Source: Porphyromonadaceae bacterium UBA7087
GTDB taxonomy: Bacteria > Bacteroidota > Bacteroidia > Bacteroidales > Muribaculaceae
Assembly (NCBI GenBank): GCA_002493515.1
Contig: DKYZ01000111.1
Coordinates: 1-19,435, forward strand
Length of the DNA stretch: 19,435 bases
Direction: 5' to 3'
A program made the translations under genes and the position numbers. How positions within the stretch are numbered: position 1 is the stretch's first letter; each line of letters starts with the position of its first letter. Below the pieces are notes generated by a model. The model saw only the letters and a program-made list of their open reading frames with translations, was not told where the DNA came from and searched no databases. Below, one piece after another: positions 13,773 through 19,435 of this stretch.

Positions 13773-14681
13773 ATGATTCTGAGAGACAATCGTATAATAC
13801 CATCCTCGCAACTGATAATCAATGCAGACGGCTCCGCGTTCCACATCCATCTTCGTCCCGACCAGCTGCGCGACAACATCATTCTCGTAGGCGATCCGGG
13901 ACGCGTCGACATGGTGGCGTCATATTTCGACTCAATCGACTATAACGTGTCGAGCCGCGAGTTCCACGCCATCGGGGGCACTATGCGCGGCCTCCCGATA
14001 ATGTGCATATCCCATGGCATCGGGGGCGACAACATCGAGATTGTCATAACAGAGCTCGACGCCCTAGCAAACGTGGACTTCAAGACACGCACGGTAAAGG
14101 CGGAACACAGGACACTGAACATGGTGAGGATAGGCACATCCGGCTCCATCCAGGAGGATATACATATCGGAGACTTCGTGATAGCCGAGAAAGCACTCGG
14201 ATTTGACGGAATACTGAATTTCTATGCCGACCGCGACAAGGTATGCGACCTGGAATTCGAGCGGGAGTTCCGCAGGCATATGAAATGGCCCCAGACATGG
14301 GCTGCACCCTACATCGTAGACGCGGCTCCGGCTCTCGTGGACGCCATCGGGCGCGACGACATGCTGCGCGGCTACACAATCGCCTCGGTAGGGTTCTATG
14401 CCCCGCAGGGGAGGATGGTGCGTCTGCGGCTCGCCGACCCGGGGATGAACGAGAAGATAGAGGCTTTCCGTTATCAGGGACGCCCGATCACAAACTTCGA
14501 GATGGAGAGCGCATGTCTTCAGGGAATGGCCGCCATGCTCGGCCACAACGCGATGACCGTATGCTGCATCATCGCCGAACGCCGCGCCGAAAACGCCGAC
14601 ACCGACTACAAGCCGCACGTAAGACGGCTCGTGGAGACGGTGCTCAACAGGATGCACGACTACCGCTCACTCAACGGATAG
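13773..14681 (+). CDS. Nucleoside phosphorylase (uridine phosphorylase-like)
   Basis: A 302-aa member of the purine/uridine phosphorylase superfamily. GDPGRVDMVASYF (40-52) is the phosphate-binding start of the family, HGIGGDNIEI (81-90) and RIGTSGSI (119-126) are core elements, and NFEMESACLQGMAA (241-254) carries the ribose-binding Met-Glu of uridine-phosphorylase-like enzymes. These enzymes split nucleosides with phosphate into base and ribose-1-phosphate in salvage. It is slightly longer than the E. coli enzyme (about 253 aa) owing to an N-terminal extension, as in many Bacteroidota homologues. It stands alone, with a 228-nt spacer upstream that lacks a full consensus promoter (only TATATTAG, 13742-13749, is close). 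It ends 29 nt before the convergent dprA; a small hairpin (14694-14699/14711-14716) spans that junction. Uridine is the likeliest substrate. Confidence 0.87.
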   Translation: MILRDNRIIPSSQLIINADGSAFHIHLRPDQLRDNIILVGDPGRVDMVASYFDSIDYNVSSREFHAIGGTMRGLPIMCISHGIGGDNIEIVITELDALANVDFKTRTVKAEHRTLNMVRIGTSGSIQEDIHIGDFVIAEKALGFDGILNFYADRDKVCDLEFEREFRRHMKWPQTWAAPYIVDAAPALVDAIGRDDMLRGYTIASVGFYAPQGRMVRLRLADPGMNEKIEAFRYQGRPITNFEMESACLQGMAAMLGHNAMTVCCIIAERRAENADTDYKPHVRRLVETVLNRMHDYRSLNG

Positions 14682-14710
14682 CAAGCAAGGCGCGCCTGAG
14701 GTAGCCGCCG

Positions 14711-15832
14711 TCAGGCCAGCGAATAGCGGTTGCCCGGATTGCGGGCCACTATACCCTCGAACTCCAGCTCCCCGAGCGCCGACATGACGCGCGCCACGGG
14801 GAGCTGCGTCTTTACGTGAAGCTCGTCGACACCCATCTGCTCTCCGCTGAAACGCAACGCGTCGTAAACCGTTCTGCATTCCCCGTCAAGCTCGGGAAAA
14901 AGATTGCGCTGGCTCATCTTCATGCCGACACCCTCGGGCGTCCATCCCATGGCCTCCATGATGTCGCCGGCGCAGGTGACCAGCGTGGCCTTCTGCCGGC
15001 GTATCAGAAGATTGCATCCGGCACTCGTCTCGTCGGATGGACGACCCGGAACGGCAAGCACCTCCCGGGAATAGGAGAAGGCGATGTTGGCCGTGGACAT
15101 TGCGCCCCCCTTCACCGGACTCTCCACCACCACCGTGGCGTCAGACATTCCGGCCACAATCCTGTTGCGCTCCAGGAAACGCTGTCGGTAGGGGATGTCG
15201 CCGGAACGGTATTCGGAAAGCAGCGAGCCTCCGGAATGGAGTATGCGTCTGGCAAGATCACGGTGTTGCGCCGGATATATCATCTGAAGTCCGTGGGCAA
15301 GCACAGCCACCGTGGGCAACCCCGTATCAAGCGCCGCAGTATGAGCCGCGGAGTCTATGCCGTAGGCAAGTCCGCTGGCGATTACGGTGCCTGGAAGATA
15401 GACCGCCAGGTCGCCCACCATCTTCCCGGTAAGCTCTATGCCGCGCGACGACGGTCGCCGCGTGCCCACCACCGCCACCGTGCGCTCGGCATTCAGGTCG
15501 GTCTCTCCAAGCTGATACACCACCAACGGAGCATCCTTCGCCTCGCGCAGTTTCCAGGGATAGCTGTCGTCAAGCAGGAAATGGGCCCTTATCCTGTGGC
15601 GCTCCACAAACGCCAGCTCCTCGCGGGCCTTGAAACGCGCCTCGTCACGGTTCATCTGCTCGATGAAAGGGCTGCGCGGAGACGCGCCCAGCGCCTCCGA
15701 CAGACGTTGCTTGTCGTAAGAAAAGAACTCATCGAGCCCCATGCCGGCGCCCTCCATGGCTCTTGCCACGTCGGCATCACACCCTCTCAGCATCGAGAAC
15801 GCTATCTTCAGTTCCAGTTGCCCGCTGTCCAT
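14711..15832 (-). CDS. dprA: DNA-processing protein DprA
   Basis: A 373-aa protein. The start is the ATG at 15832, 13 nt after the thioesterase stop; the longer reading frame to 15904 would overlap that gene by about 60 nt. Features in order: an N-terminal helical SAM-like region (1-60), then the Rossmann-like core with VAVVGTRRPSSRG (119-131), SGLAYGIDSAAHTAAL (153-168) and FLERNRIVAGMSDATVVVES (219-238), and a C-terminal winged-helix domain (about 315-373). DprA binds incoming single-stranded DNA and loads RecA during natural transformation; in non-competent bacteria it is kept with an unclear recombination role. It is the last gene of a compact minus-strand group and converges on the nucleoside phosphorylase. 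All family hallmarks are present. Confidence 0.95.
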   Translation of the reverse strand: MDSGQLELKIAFSMLRGCDADVARAMEGAGMGLDEFFSYDKQRLSEALGASPRSPFIEQMNRDEARFKAREELAFVERHRIRAHFLLDDSYPWKLREAKDAPLVVYQLGETDLNAERTVAVVGTRRPSSRGIELTGKMVGDLAVYLPGTVIASGLAYGIDSAAHTAALDTGLPTVAVLAHGLQMIYPAQHRDLARRILHSGGSLLSEYRSGDIPYRQRFLERNRIVAGMSDATVVVESPVKGGAMSTANIAFSYSREVLAVPGRPSDETSAGCNLLIRRQKATLVTCAGDIMEAMGWTPEGVGMKMSQRNLFPELDGECRTVYDALRFSGEQMGVDELHVKTQLPVARVMSALGELEFEGIVARNPGNRYSLA

Positions 15833-15845
15833 AGCCGTGAATGTA

Positions 15846-16277
15846 TTATCCGATATATTGCGCGAAGACCTTTGCAAGCTCGTCGCCACGCGAAAGCTTA
15901 CCATCCTTGAGCACTACCACCGTGACCACACCCTCCACGCAAATCTCTCCCGTGGGGCGGATGATATCCTGATGGAAAATGAAACGGGGACCCTTGCGCT
16001 CAAGCCGGAGACAGCTCAGGAAACTCTCCCCTCCGTGGAGCGAAGTCTTGTACTCAAGCTCTATCTTCCTGACTACCGCGTCAATCCCCTGGTTGTGCAT
16101 CTCAATGAACGACAGGCCGGCGTCGGCGCAAAACTTATGGCGTGTGTGCTCCATGTAATGGAGGTAATTGGCGTTGTTGACAATCTGCTCGCAATCAAGC
16201 TCATAATCGCGCACCTCCATATCCATTATGAAGCAATATTTCTTGTTGCTGTCTTTAAGAAGTCTCATATTTGTCAT
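15846..16277 (-). CDS. Acyl-CoA thioesterase, 4HBT/YbgC-FadM-like hotdog fold
   Basis: A 143-aa protein from the ATG at 16277, or 140 aa from the ATG at 16268; both overlap the upstream gene's stop, and I cannot decide between them. The hotdog signature EVRDYELDCEQIVNNANYLHYMEHTR (about 21-46) holds the conserved Asp28 and the V-NNA-Y-x-x-Y-x-E core of YbgC/FadM thioesterases, which hydrolyse acyl-CoA or acyl-ACP thioesters. The rest (GIDAVVRKIELEYKTSL, residues about 64-80) is the expected beta-sheet. Pairing with dprA, 13 nt apart, is a chance operon partnership rather than a functional link. It is full length for the family, with nothing missing. Confidence 0.88.
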   Translation of the reverse strand: MTNMRLLKDSNKKYCFIMDMEVRDYELDCEQIVNNANYLHYMEHTRHKFCADAGLSFIEMHNQGIDAVVRKIELEYKTSLHGGESFLSCLRLERKGPRFIFHQDIIRPTGEICVEGVVTVVVLKDGKLSRGDELAKVFAQYIG

Positions 16278-16830
16278 ATTTTTCTTCCGCCGGAGCCGGC
16301 GTCACTTTTTCTCTCAATATCTCCCCCACCCTCTTTATATCCTCCCGGCAGCGGAACGCGTAGTCGGGCACCATCAGGAAGCCATCGTCCGGACCTGACG
16401 TGCGCAGATAGAGGTATCTGACGTCGGCACTCCAGCCTCCGATCCTCGAATAGGGAATCTCAATGACTGCCGTCACGCAATCCCCGGGTTCCTCTTCCTC
16501 CTTTCCGTCGCCAGAACCATCACGGAATGTCCTGTCGACCTCAACCTGCAGGCCTCCATCGTAAAAAACGATACGGTGGGGAAGCGTGTTCAGGGCCGAG
16601 ACCCTGCGCAGACCATGGTTGAAATACTGCAATGCGAGCAGCATCGGAGTGAGGAGCATGGCCACCATCAGAGCCACTATTATCCACCGCAGGTCGTGGA
16701 TTCCGGCAAGGACGCCACATACAGCAAGCACGACCGCGACAGCCAGGAGGAATCCCTTCATGTGAAAGGATACAAGCCTGCGCGCGAACGCCGCCCCAGA
16801 AACAGTGAACTTGCCGGTAGTGACTTCCAT
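16255..16830 (-). CDS. Small membrane protein of unknown function (two TM helices plus soluble domain)
   Basis: A 191-aa protein. The ATG at 16830 is preferred because it sits 10 nt after the previous stop; the frame is open further upstream only inside that gene. Two adjacent hydrophobic segments (about 27-44 and 48-68) form a hairpin, followed by a soluble region (about 75-175) with beta-strand character (HRIVFYDGGLQVEV, AVIEIPYSRIGGWSADVRYLYLRT). This layout resembles YcxB-like or PH-like membrane proteins, in which a short TM hairpin precedes a small beta domain; the resemblance is weak. The acidic linker GDGKEEEEPGD (107-117) is probably disordered. The 3' end overlaps the thioesterase start by up to 23 nt, so the two are translationally coupled. 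Function unknown. Confidence 0.8.
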   Translation of the reverse strand: MEVTTGKFTVSGAAFARRLVSFHMKGFLLAVAVVLAVCGVLAGIHDLRWIIVALMVAMLLTPMLLALQYFNHGLRRVSALNTLPHRIVFYDGGLQVEVDRTFRDGSGDGKEEEEPGDCVTAVIEIPYSRIGGWSADVRYLYLRTSGPDDGFLMVPDYAFRCREDIKRVGEILREKVTPAPAEEKYDKYETS

Positions 16831-16840
16831 ACGGTGATTC

Positions 16841-18010
16841 TTATTCCGCCGGCCTGAGATCTCGCGGCTTGGCGGAGTCGCGTCTTTCCGAAATTCGGCG
16901 GTATGTCTCGCGGTTGAGCGGGGTGAGCACCTGCACATAGCCCGTACCCTCGTCGTTGAACAGACGCGTCATGTCGATATATTTCTCGCCGTTCCCCTTA
17001 TGGATGGGGAACACCTCGTCGCGACGCGCCTTGACGCGGTCGCCCATCGGGGAATGTCCTCCCGGGCCCGTGCCGCGCAACTCTTCGTCAACGCCATCGG
17101 GCGAACACCATACGGGCACAATCTCCGCACATGGCGGATAACCCAGGCCGGTCCACATTATGTATTCATCCCTGAGGTCGCCCGGCTTTATTGAGGCCAC
17201 GTCTGCCACAGGCCGGCAACCCTCCACCACAATCGTGGCCGTCGATTTGTAGCGCGGAATGAAATCCTGGTCGATCACCCAGCGCTCACCAGCCGTGGCA
17301 TAGTCCCTTTTCTTGAGGTTGTGCCAGAAACTTCGGCTCACCTCTTCCGTAAGCACCTCAGCACTGACATTGCGATCCTTTATATAGGGAGCGAGGACAC
17401 ACTCGGCGTTCTGCTCCCTGACGAAGCCGTAACCCTCGTCAGGGCGACCCGAATGACTGTAATTCGTGCGCACCAGGACATGGTCGGGAGCATCGGAGAG
17501 ATTGAAGCGGTTGTAACTGTGGTTGTTGGTCTCGAAGAAGGCACCATCGCCAGAGGCGTCGATGACACCGAAATTGGCCTCAACCCCCATCGGGCGCGGC
17601 ATGCTTTCAAGCAGTTTCGCGAAATCGTCTACCGTGCGGCATGTGCGCAAGGCTATGGTCATGAGATACCCCTCGCGGTCCATCTTCTTCTGCGGAACGT
17701 TATCGTCCTTTATATTGTAGGAAGCTGTGTTCATCACGGCGAATCCGACGTCGTTCATCCCCATCCATGCCTGCTCCAGCTTACGGTCGTTGGCATTGAA
17801 AAGCGCCACGTAGCCGAAACCTCCCTCCTCGGGAGCCACATATTCCACCTTGTTGTCGATAGTGCTCGTGTCTCGGTGTTTCCAGAGCATCGGTCTTCCG
17901 GAAGGATTCACGTCAGCTCCTATTATGGCGGAGGTACAGGCCAGCGCGGGAAGGATATATCCGGCCAGGCAACAAACCGCCGCCACGCATCGTTTTATGT
18001 CAAAACCCAT
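16841..18010 (-). CDS. Exported C45/choloylglycine-hydrolase-like Ntn hydrolase
   Basis: A 389-aa protein. A signal peptide (1-24, ending LPALA) is followed at once by CTSAIIGADVNPSGRP. Cys25 becomes the new N-terminus and would be the Ntn nucleophile, as in acyl-CoA:6-APA acyltransferase (C45) and choloylglycine hydrolases. Downstream LWKHRDT (42-48), GMNDVGFAVMNTASYN (84-99) and a long FGVIDASGDGAFFETNNHSYNRF segment (from about 147) match the amide-hydrolase core (substrate Asn/Thr positions). It probably cleaves an amide bond in an N-acyl compound in the periplasm; the substrate is unknown. Cys25 could also be read as a lipidation site, but LALAC is equally a signal peptidase I site, so this is open. 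It leads the minus-strand operon, with a candidate promoter at 18118-18087. Confidence 0.83.
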   Translation of the reverse strand: MGFDIKRCVAAVCCLAGYILPALACTSAIIGADVNPSGRPMLWKHRDTSTIDNKVEYVAPEEGGFGYVALFNANDRKLEQAWMGMNDVGFAVMNTASYNIKDDNVPQKKMDREGYLMTIALRTCRTVDDFAKLLESMPRPMGVEANFGVIDASGDGAFFETNNHSYNRFNLSDAPDHVLVRTNYSHSGRPDEGYGFVREQNAECVLAPYIKDRNVSAEVLTEEVSRSFWHNLKKRDYATAGERWVIDQDFIPRYKSTATIVVEGCRPVADVASIKPGDLRDEYIMWTGLGYPPCAEIVPVWCSPDGVDEELRGTGPGGHSPMGDRVKARRDEVFPIHKGNGEKYIDMTRLFNDEGTGYVQVLTPLNRETYRRISERRDSAKPRDLRPAE

Positions 18011-18086
18011 ATCAATTTCATTTTACATGAAAAGGGAACGCAACGGCGGACTGGCTTGACCTGCGCCGCGTCGCCCTTAAAAACCA

Positions 18087-18118
18087 CAAAGTTAATATAA
18101 AAATGAATTTACCGCAAG
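18087..18118 (-). promoter_or_regulatory. Candidate promoter for the Ntn hydrolase operon
   Basis: On the minus strand, CTTG (18118-18115), a 20-nt spacer and TAACTTTG (18094-18087) fit the Bacteroidota pattern, three of four bases in the -33 and all fixed bases in the -7. It lies across the first codons of the divergent DUF4250 gene and would leave a leader of about 70 nt. Confidence 0.45.
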
Positions 18119-18279
18119 ACCCTTTCATGCTTATGAGCATGATAAACATGAAACTTCGCGACCAATACCCCAGTCTCGAGGAGCTGTGCGCTTCTGAGGA
18201 TATCGACAAAGACTGGCTTGTAGCCAGGCTCGGAGAGGCCGGGTTCGAATATCTGCCGGAAGCCAACCAGTTCAGATAA
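18103..18279 (+). CDS. DUF4250 domain-containing small protein
   Basis: A 58-aa protein from the ATG at 18103 to the TAA at 18277-18279. The sequence has the DUF4250 pattern: MNLPQDPFMLMSMINMKLRD at the start, then YPSLEELC (22-29), a helix with Asp-Lys-Asp (35-37) and an ending of GFEYLPEANQFR. These are very short soluble bacterial proteins of unknown role with a probable helical fold. There is no Shine-Dalgarno and no clear promoter upstream on this strand. It is divergent from the Ntn hydrolase and convergent with the zinc peptidase, whose stop lies 6 nt away. The family call is quite sure despite the short length. Confidence 0.85.
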   Translation: MNLPQDPFMLMSMINMKLRDQYPSLEELCASEDIDKDWLVARLGEAGFEYLPEANQFR

Positions 18280-18285
18280 CAGGGT

Positions 18286-19155
18286 TCAGAGGCTGTCGTA
18301 GGATGGCGAGAAGGTGTCGCCGGAGCGTATGTCGCCGGTGGAGGCCCCCTTCTCAAGCCATCTCACCCTCTGGTCGGAACGTCCGTGGTTGAAGCTGTCG
18401 GGCACGGCGTATCCCTGCGCCTGCTTCTGAAGATAGTCGTCGCCGATCTTTGAGGCTGCGTTGAGCCCCTCCTCTATGTCGCCGGGTTCAAGGGAACCGA
18501 ACATCTTGTTGTCGTGGTATGCCCAGACTCCGGCGTAGAAGTCGGCCTGCAGCTCCGTGCGCACACTTATGCGGTTGGCCTCCTTCTCCGAGGTGCGCGC
18601 CATGGCCTCATGGGTCTTGGAGAGAGTGCCGAGCAGATTCTGAACGTGATGTCCCACCTCATGAGCTATGACATAGGCGTAGGCGAAGTCTCCGCCGGCT
18701 CCCATCTGCTTCTCCATCTGCTCGAAAAACGAGAGGTCGATATAGAGCGTCTTGTCGGCGCCACAATAGAATGGCCCTACGGCCGAGGTGGCCTGTCCGC
18801 ACCCTGACTGCACGGCTCCCGTGAAGAGCACCATCTTCGGAGCCTCGTATTCGAGTCCGAGTTTGCGGAACTCCTCTGTCCAGACGTCTTCCGTGCCGGC
18901 AAGTATCTTTTTCGCAAACTCAGCATATTGCTCCTCCTTCTCGGTGGGCTTATAGTCTCCGCTGATTTCCTGTGAAGTGGCGGTCTGGGTCTGCTGCGTC
19001 AACACATCGAGGGGGTTGCCCCCCGACAGCCAGGCGACCAAAGCCGCTATCACCAAAGCCCCGATACCGCCGACACCGGCGATTTTGCCTCCGCGTCCCA
19101 ATGCGCCGCGGCGGTCTTCCACGTTATTGCTCGAACGTCGTCCGTCAAGTCTCAT
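18286..19155 (-). CDS. Neutral zinc metallopeptidase (YpfJ family)
   Basis: A 289-aa protein. The true start is the ATG at 19155; two codons upstream there is only a TTG. It begins MRLDGRRSSNNVEDRRG, where the NVEDRRG motif is the family's N-terminal signature, then has one TM helix (about 26-44) in a Gly-rich context, so the catalytic domain faces outward. The zinc motif HEVGHH (165-170, HExxH form) supplies two His ligands and the catalytic Glu166, and the RTELQADFYAGVW segment (199-211) carries the downstream acidic ligand. A C-terminal part (DSFNHGRSDQRVRWLEKG) is the conserved YpfJ tail. Cys119 and Cys131 could form a disulfide. Family members are membrane-bound metallopeptidases of unknown substrate. 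Full length; catalytic residues intact. Confidence 0.92.
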   Translation of the reverse strand: MRLDGRRSSNNVEDRRGALGRGGKIAGVGGIGALVIAALVAWLSGGNPLDVLTQQTQTATSQEISGDYKPTEKEEQYAEFAKKILAGTEDVWTEEFRKLGLEYEAPKMVLFTGAVQSGCGQATSAVGPFYCGADKTLYIDLSFFEQMEKQMGAGGDFAYAYVIAHEVGHHVQNLLGTLSKTHEAMARTSEKEANRISVRTELQADFYAGVWAYHDNKMFGSLEPGDIEEGLNAASKIGDDYLQKQAQGYAVPDSFNHGRSDQRVRWLEKGASTGDIRSGDTFSPSYDSL

Positions 19156-19435
19156 AATCAATTCAATTTAGTTAATACAGTCTATACTACTATTATAAAT
19201 GCGCTGCGGGGCCAATCGTTCACAGGTCCCCGAAAATAAAAACGTGACGATTGCGAGACAAATTGTTAATACATGTTGAATAAGATTAAACAGGGATAAA
19301 AAATCAAACAAAGCGACTATGCATACGTTTTACATACAGAAAAAGCAATGAAGCAATATGGAAAAGTGTTCAAAGTTTCGTGAGAAAAGTTGAATGCGGT
19401 TTAAGTTTAGTTAGATATAGTTTATAGTGGAATCG
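19156..19435. other. AT-rich non-coding region at the window edge
   Basis: About 280 nt upstream of the zinc peptidase contain no open frame worth calling. The region is AT-rich except for a GC island near 19200-19235, where GGGG and CCCC can pair around an 11-nt loop. I found no full TAnnTTTG box on either strand. A near match on the plus strand, TAAGTTTA (19402-19409), lacks a good -33 partner. It probably holds the promoter of the zinc peptidase and perhaps of a gene beyond the window. Confidence 0.5.

Noticed and set aside
14694..14716. Small hairpin between the nucleoside phosphorylase and dprA as a bidirectional terminator
   Set aside because: Only a 6-bp stem and no T-run on either strand; it also overlaps the dprA stop codon.
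14816..15910. Plus-strand frame of 364 codons
   Set aside because: It is wholly antisense to dprA and part of the thioesterase, both with clear family motifs; its composition (Arg/His/Gly-rich) is typical of a shadow frame in GC-rich DNA.
17321..18100. Plus-strand frame of 259 codons
   Set aside because: Antisense to the C45-like hydrolase, which has a signal peptide and conserved motifs; no recognisable domain in the antisense frame.

Overview
The window looks like a chromosomal segment of a Bacteroidota member, most likely order Bacteroidales and plausibly a Muribaculaceae-type gut bacterium. Three lines support this. Promoter boxes match the Bacteroidota sigma consensus (TTTG, about 20 nt, TAnnTTTG) at 3465-3496 and 11979-12010. 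Most starts lack a Shine-Dalgarno sequence. The gene families are also typical: DUF4250, a 4HBT thioesterase next to dprA, and a flavinylated FMN-binding/4Fe-4S protein. The family assignment is inference and the genus cannot be fixed from this sequence. I see no tRNA, rRNA, CRISPR array, integrase or transposase.

Layout. Positions 1-3296 hold four plus-strand envelope/redox genes: a lipoprotein, a WG-repeat exported protein, a membrane FMN-binding/4Fe-4S protein and a membrane-anchored nitroreductase. Positions 3297-3863 contain no gene but hold palindromic repeats and a roughly 315-nt candidate structured RNA with its own promoter and a T7 end. Positions 3864-11947 are a tight five-gene plus-strand operon: Type III Mod, Type III Res, a 73-aa acidic small protein, a DndD-like SMC/Rad50-type ATPase, and a DndE-like domain fused to a HerA/FtsK-type ATPase. 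Positions 11957-13544 are a separately promoted pair: an ADP-ribosylglycohydrolase and a Nudix/winged-helix (NrtR-type) protein, with two near-identical dyads around the promoter. Then follow a nucleoside phosphorylase (13773-14681, plus), a minus-strand run (C45-like Ntn hydrolase, small membrane protein, thioesterase, dprA; 18010 down to 14711), a 58-aa DUF4250 protein (18103-18279, plus) and a minus-strand zinc metallopeptidase (18286-19155).

The most interesting part is the 3864-11947 operon. It joins a complete Type III restriction-modification pair to two modules resembling DndD and DndE of DNA phosphorothioation systems. No DndA, DndB or DndC sulfur-insertion enzyme lies anywhere in the window. 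The simplest reading is a multi-component anti-phage system in which Mod supplies the self mark and the SMC-like and HerA-like ATPases extend or control the Res effector. This is inference from domain content and gene order. The mod gene is a base-composition mosaic: the segment between its catalytic motifs, where the target-recognition domain lies, is far more AT-rich than the rest, so specificity has probably been exchanged. The structured RNA ends about 45 nt before mod, so it may be a leader/attenuator of the operon or simply a neighbouring small RNA.
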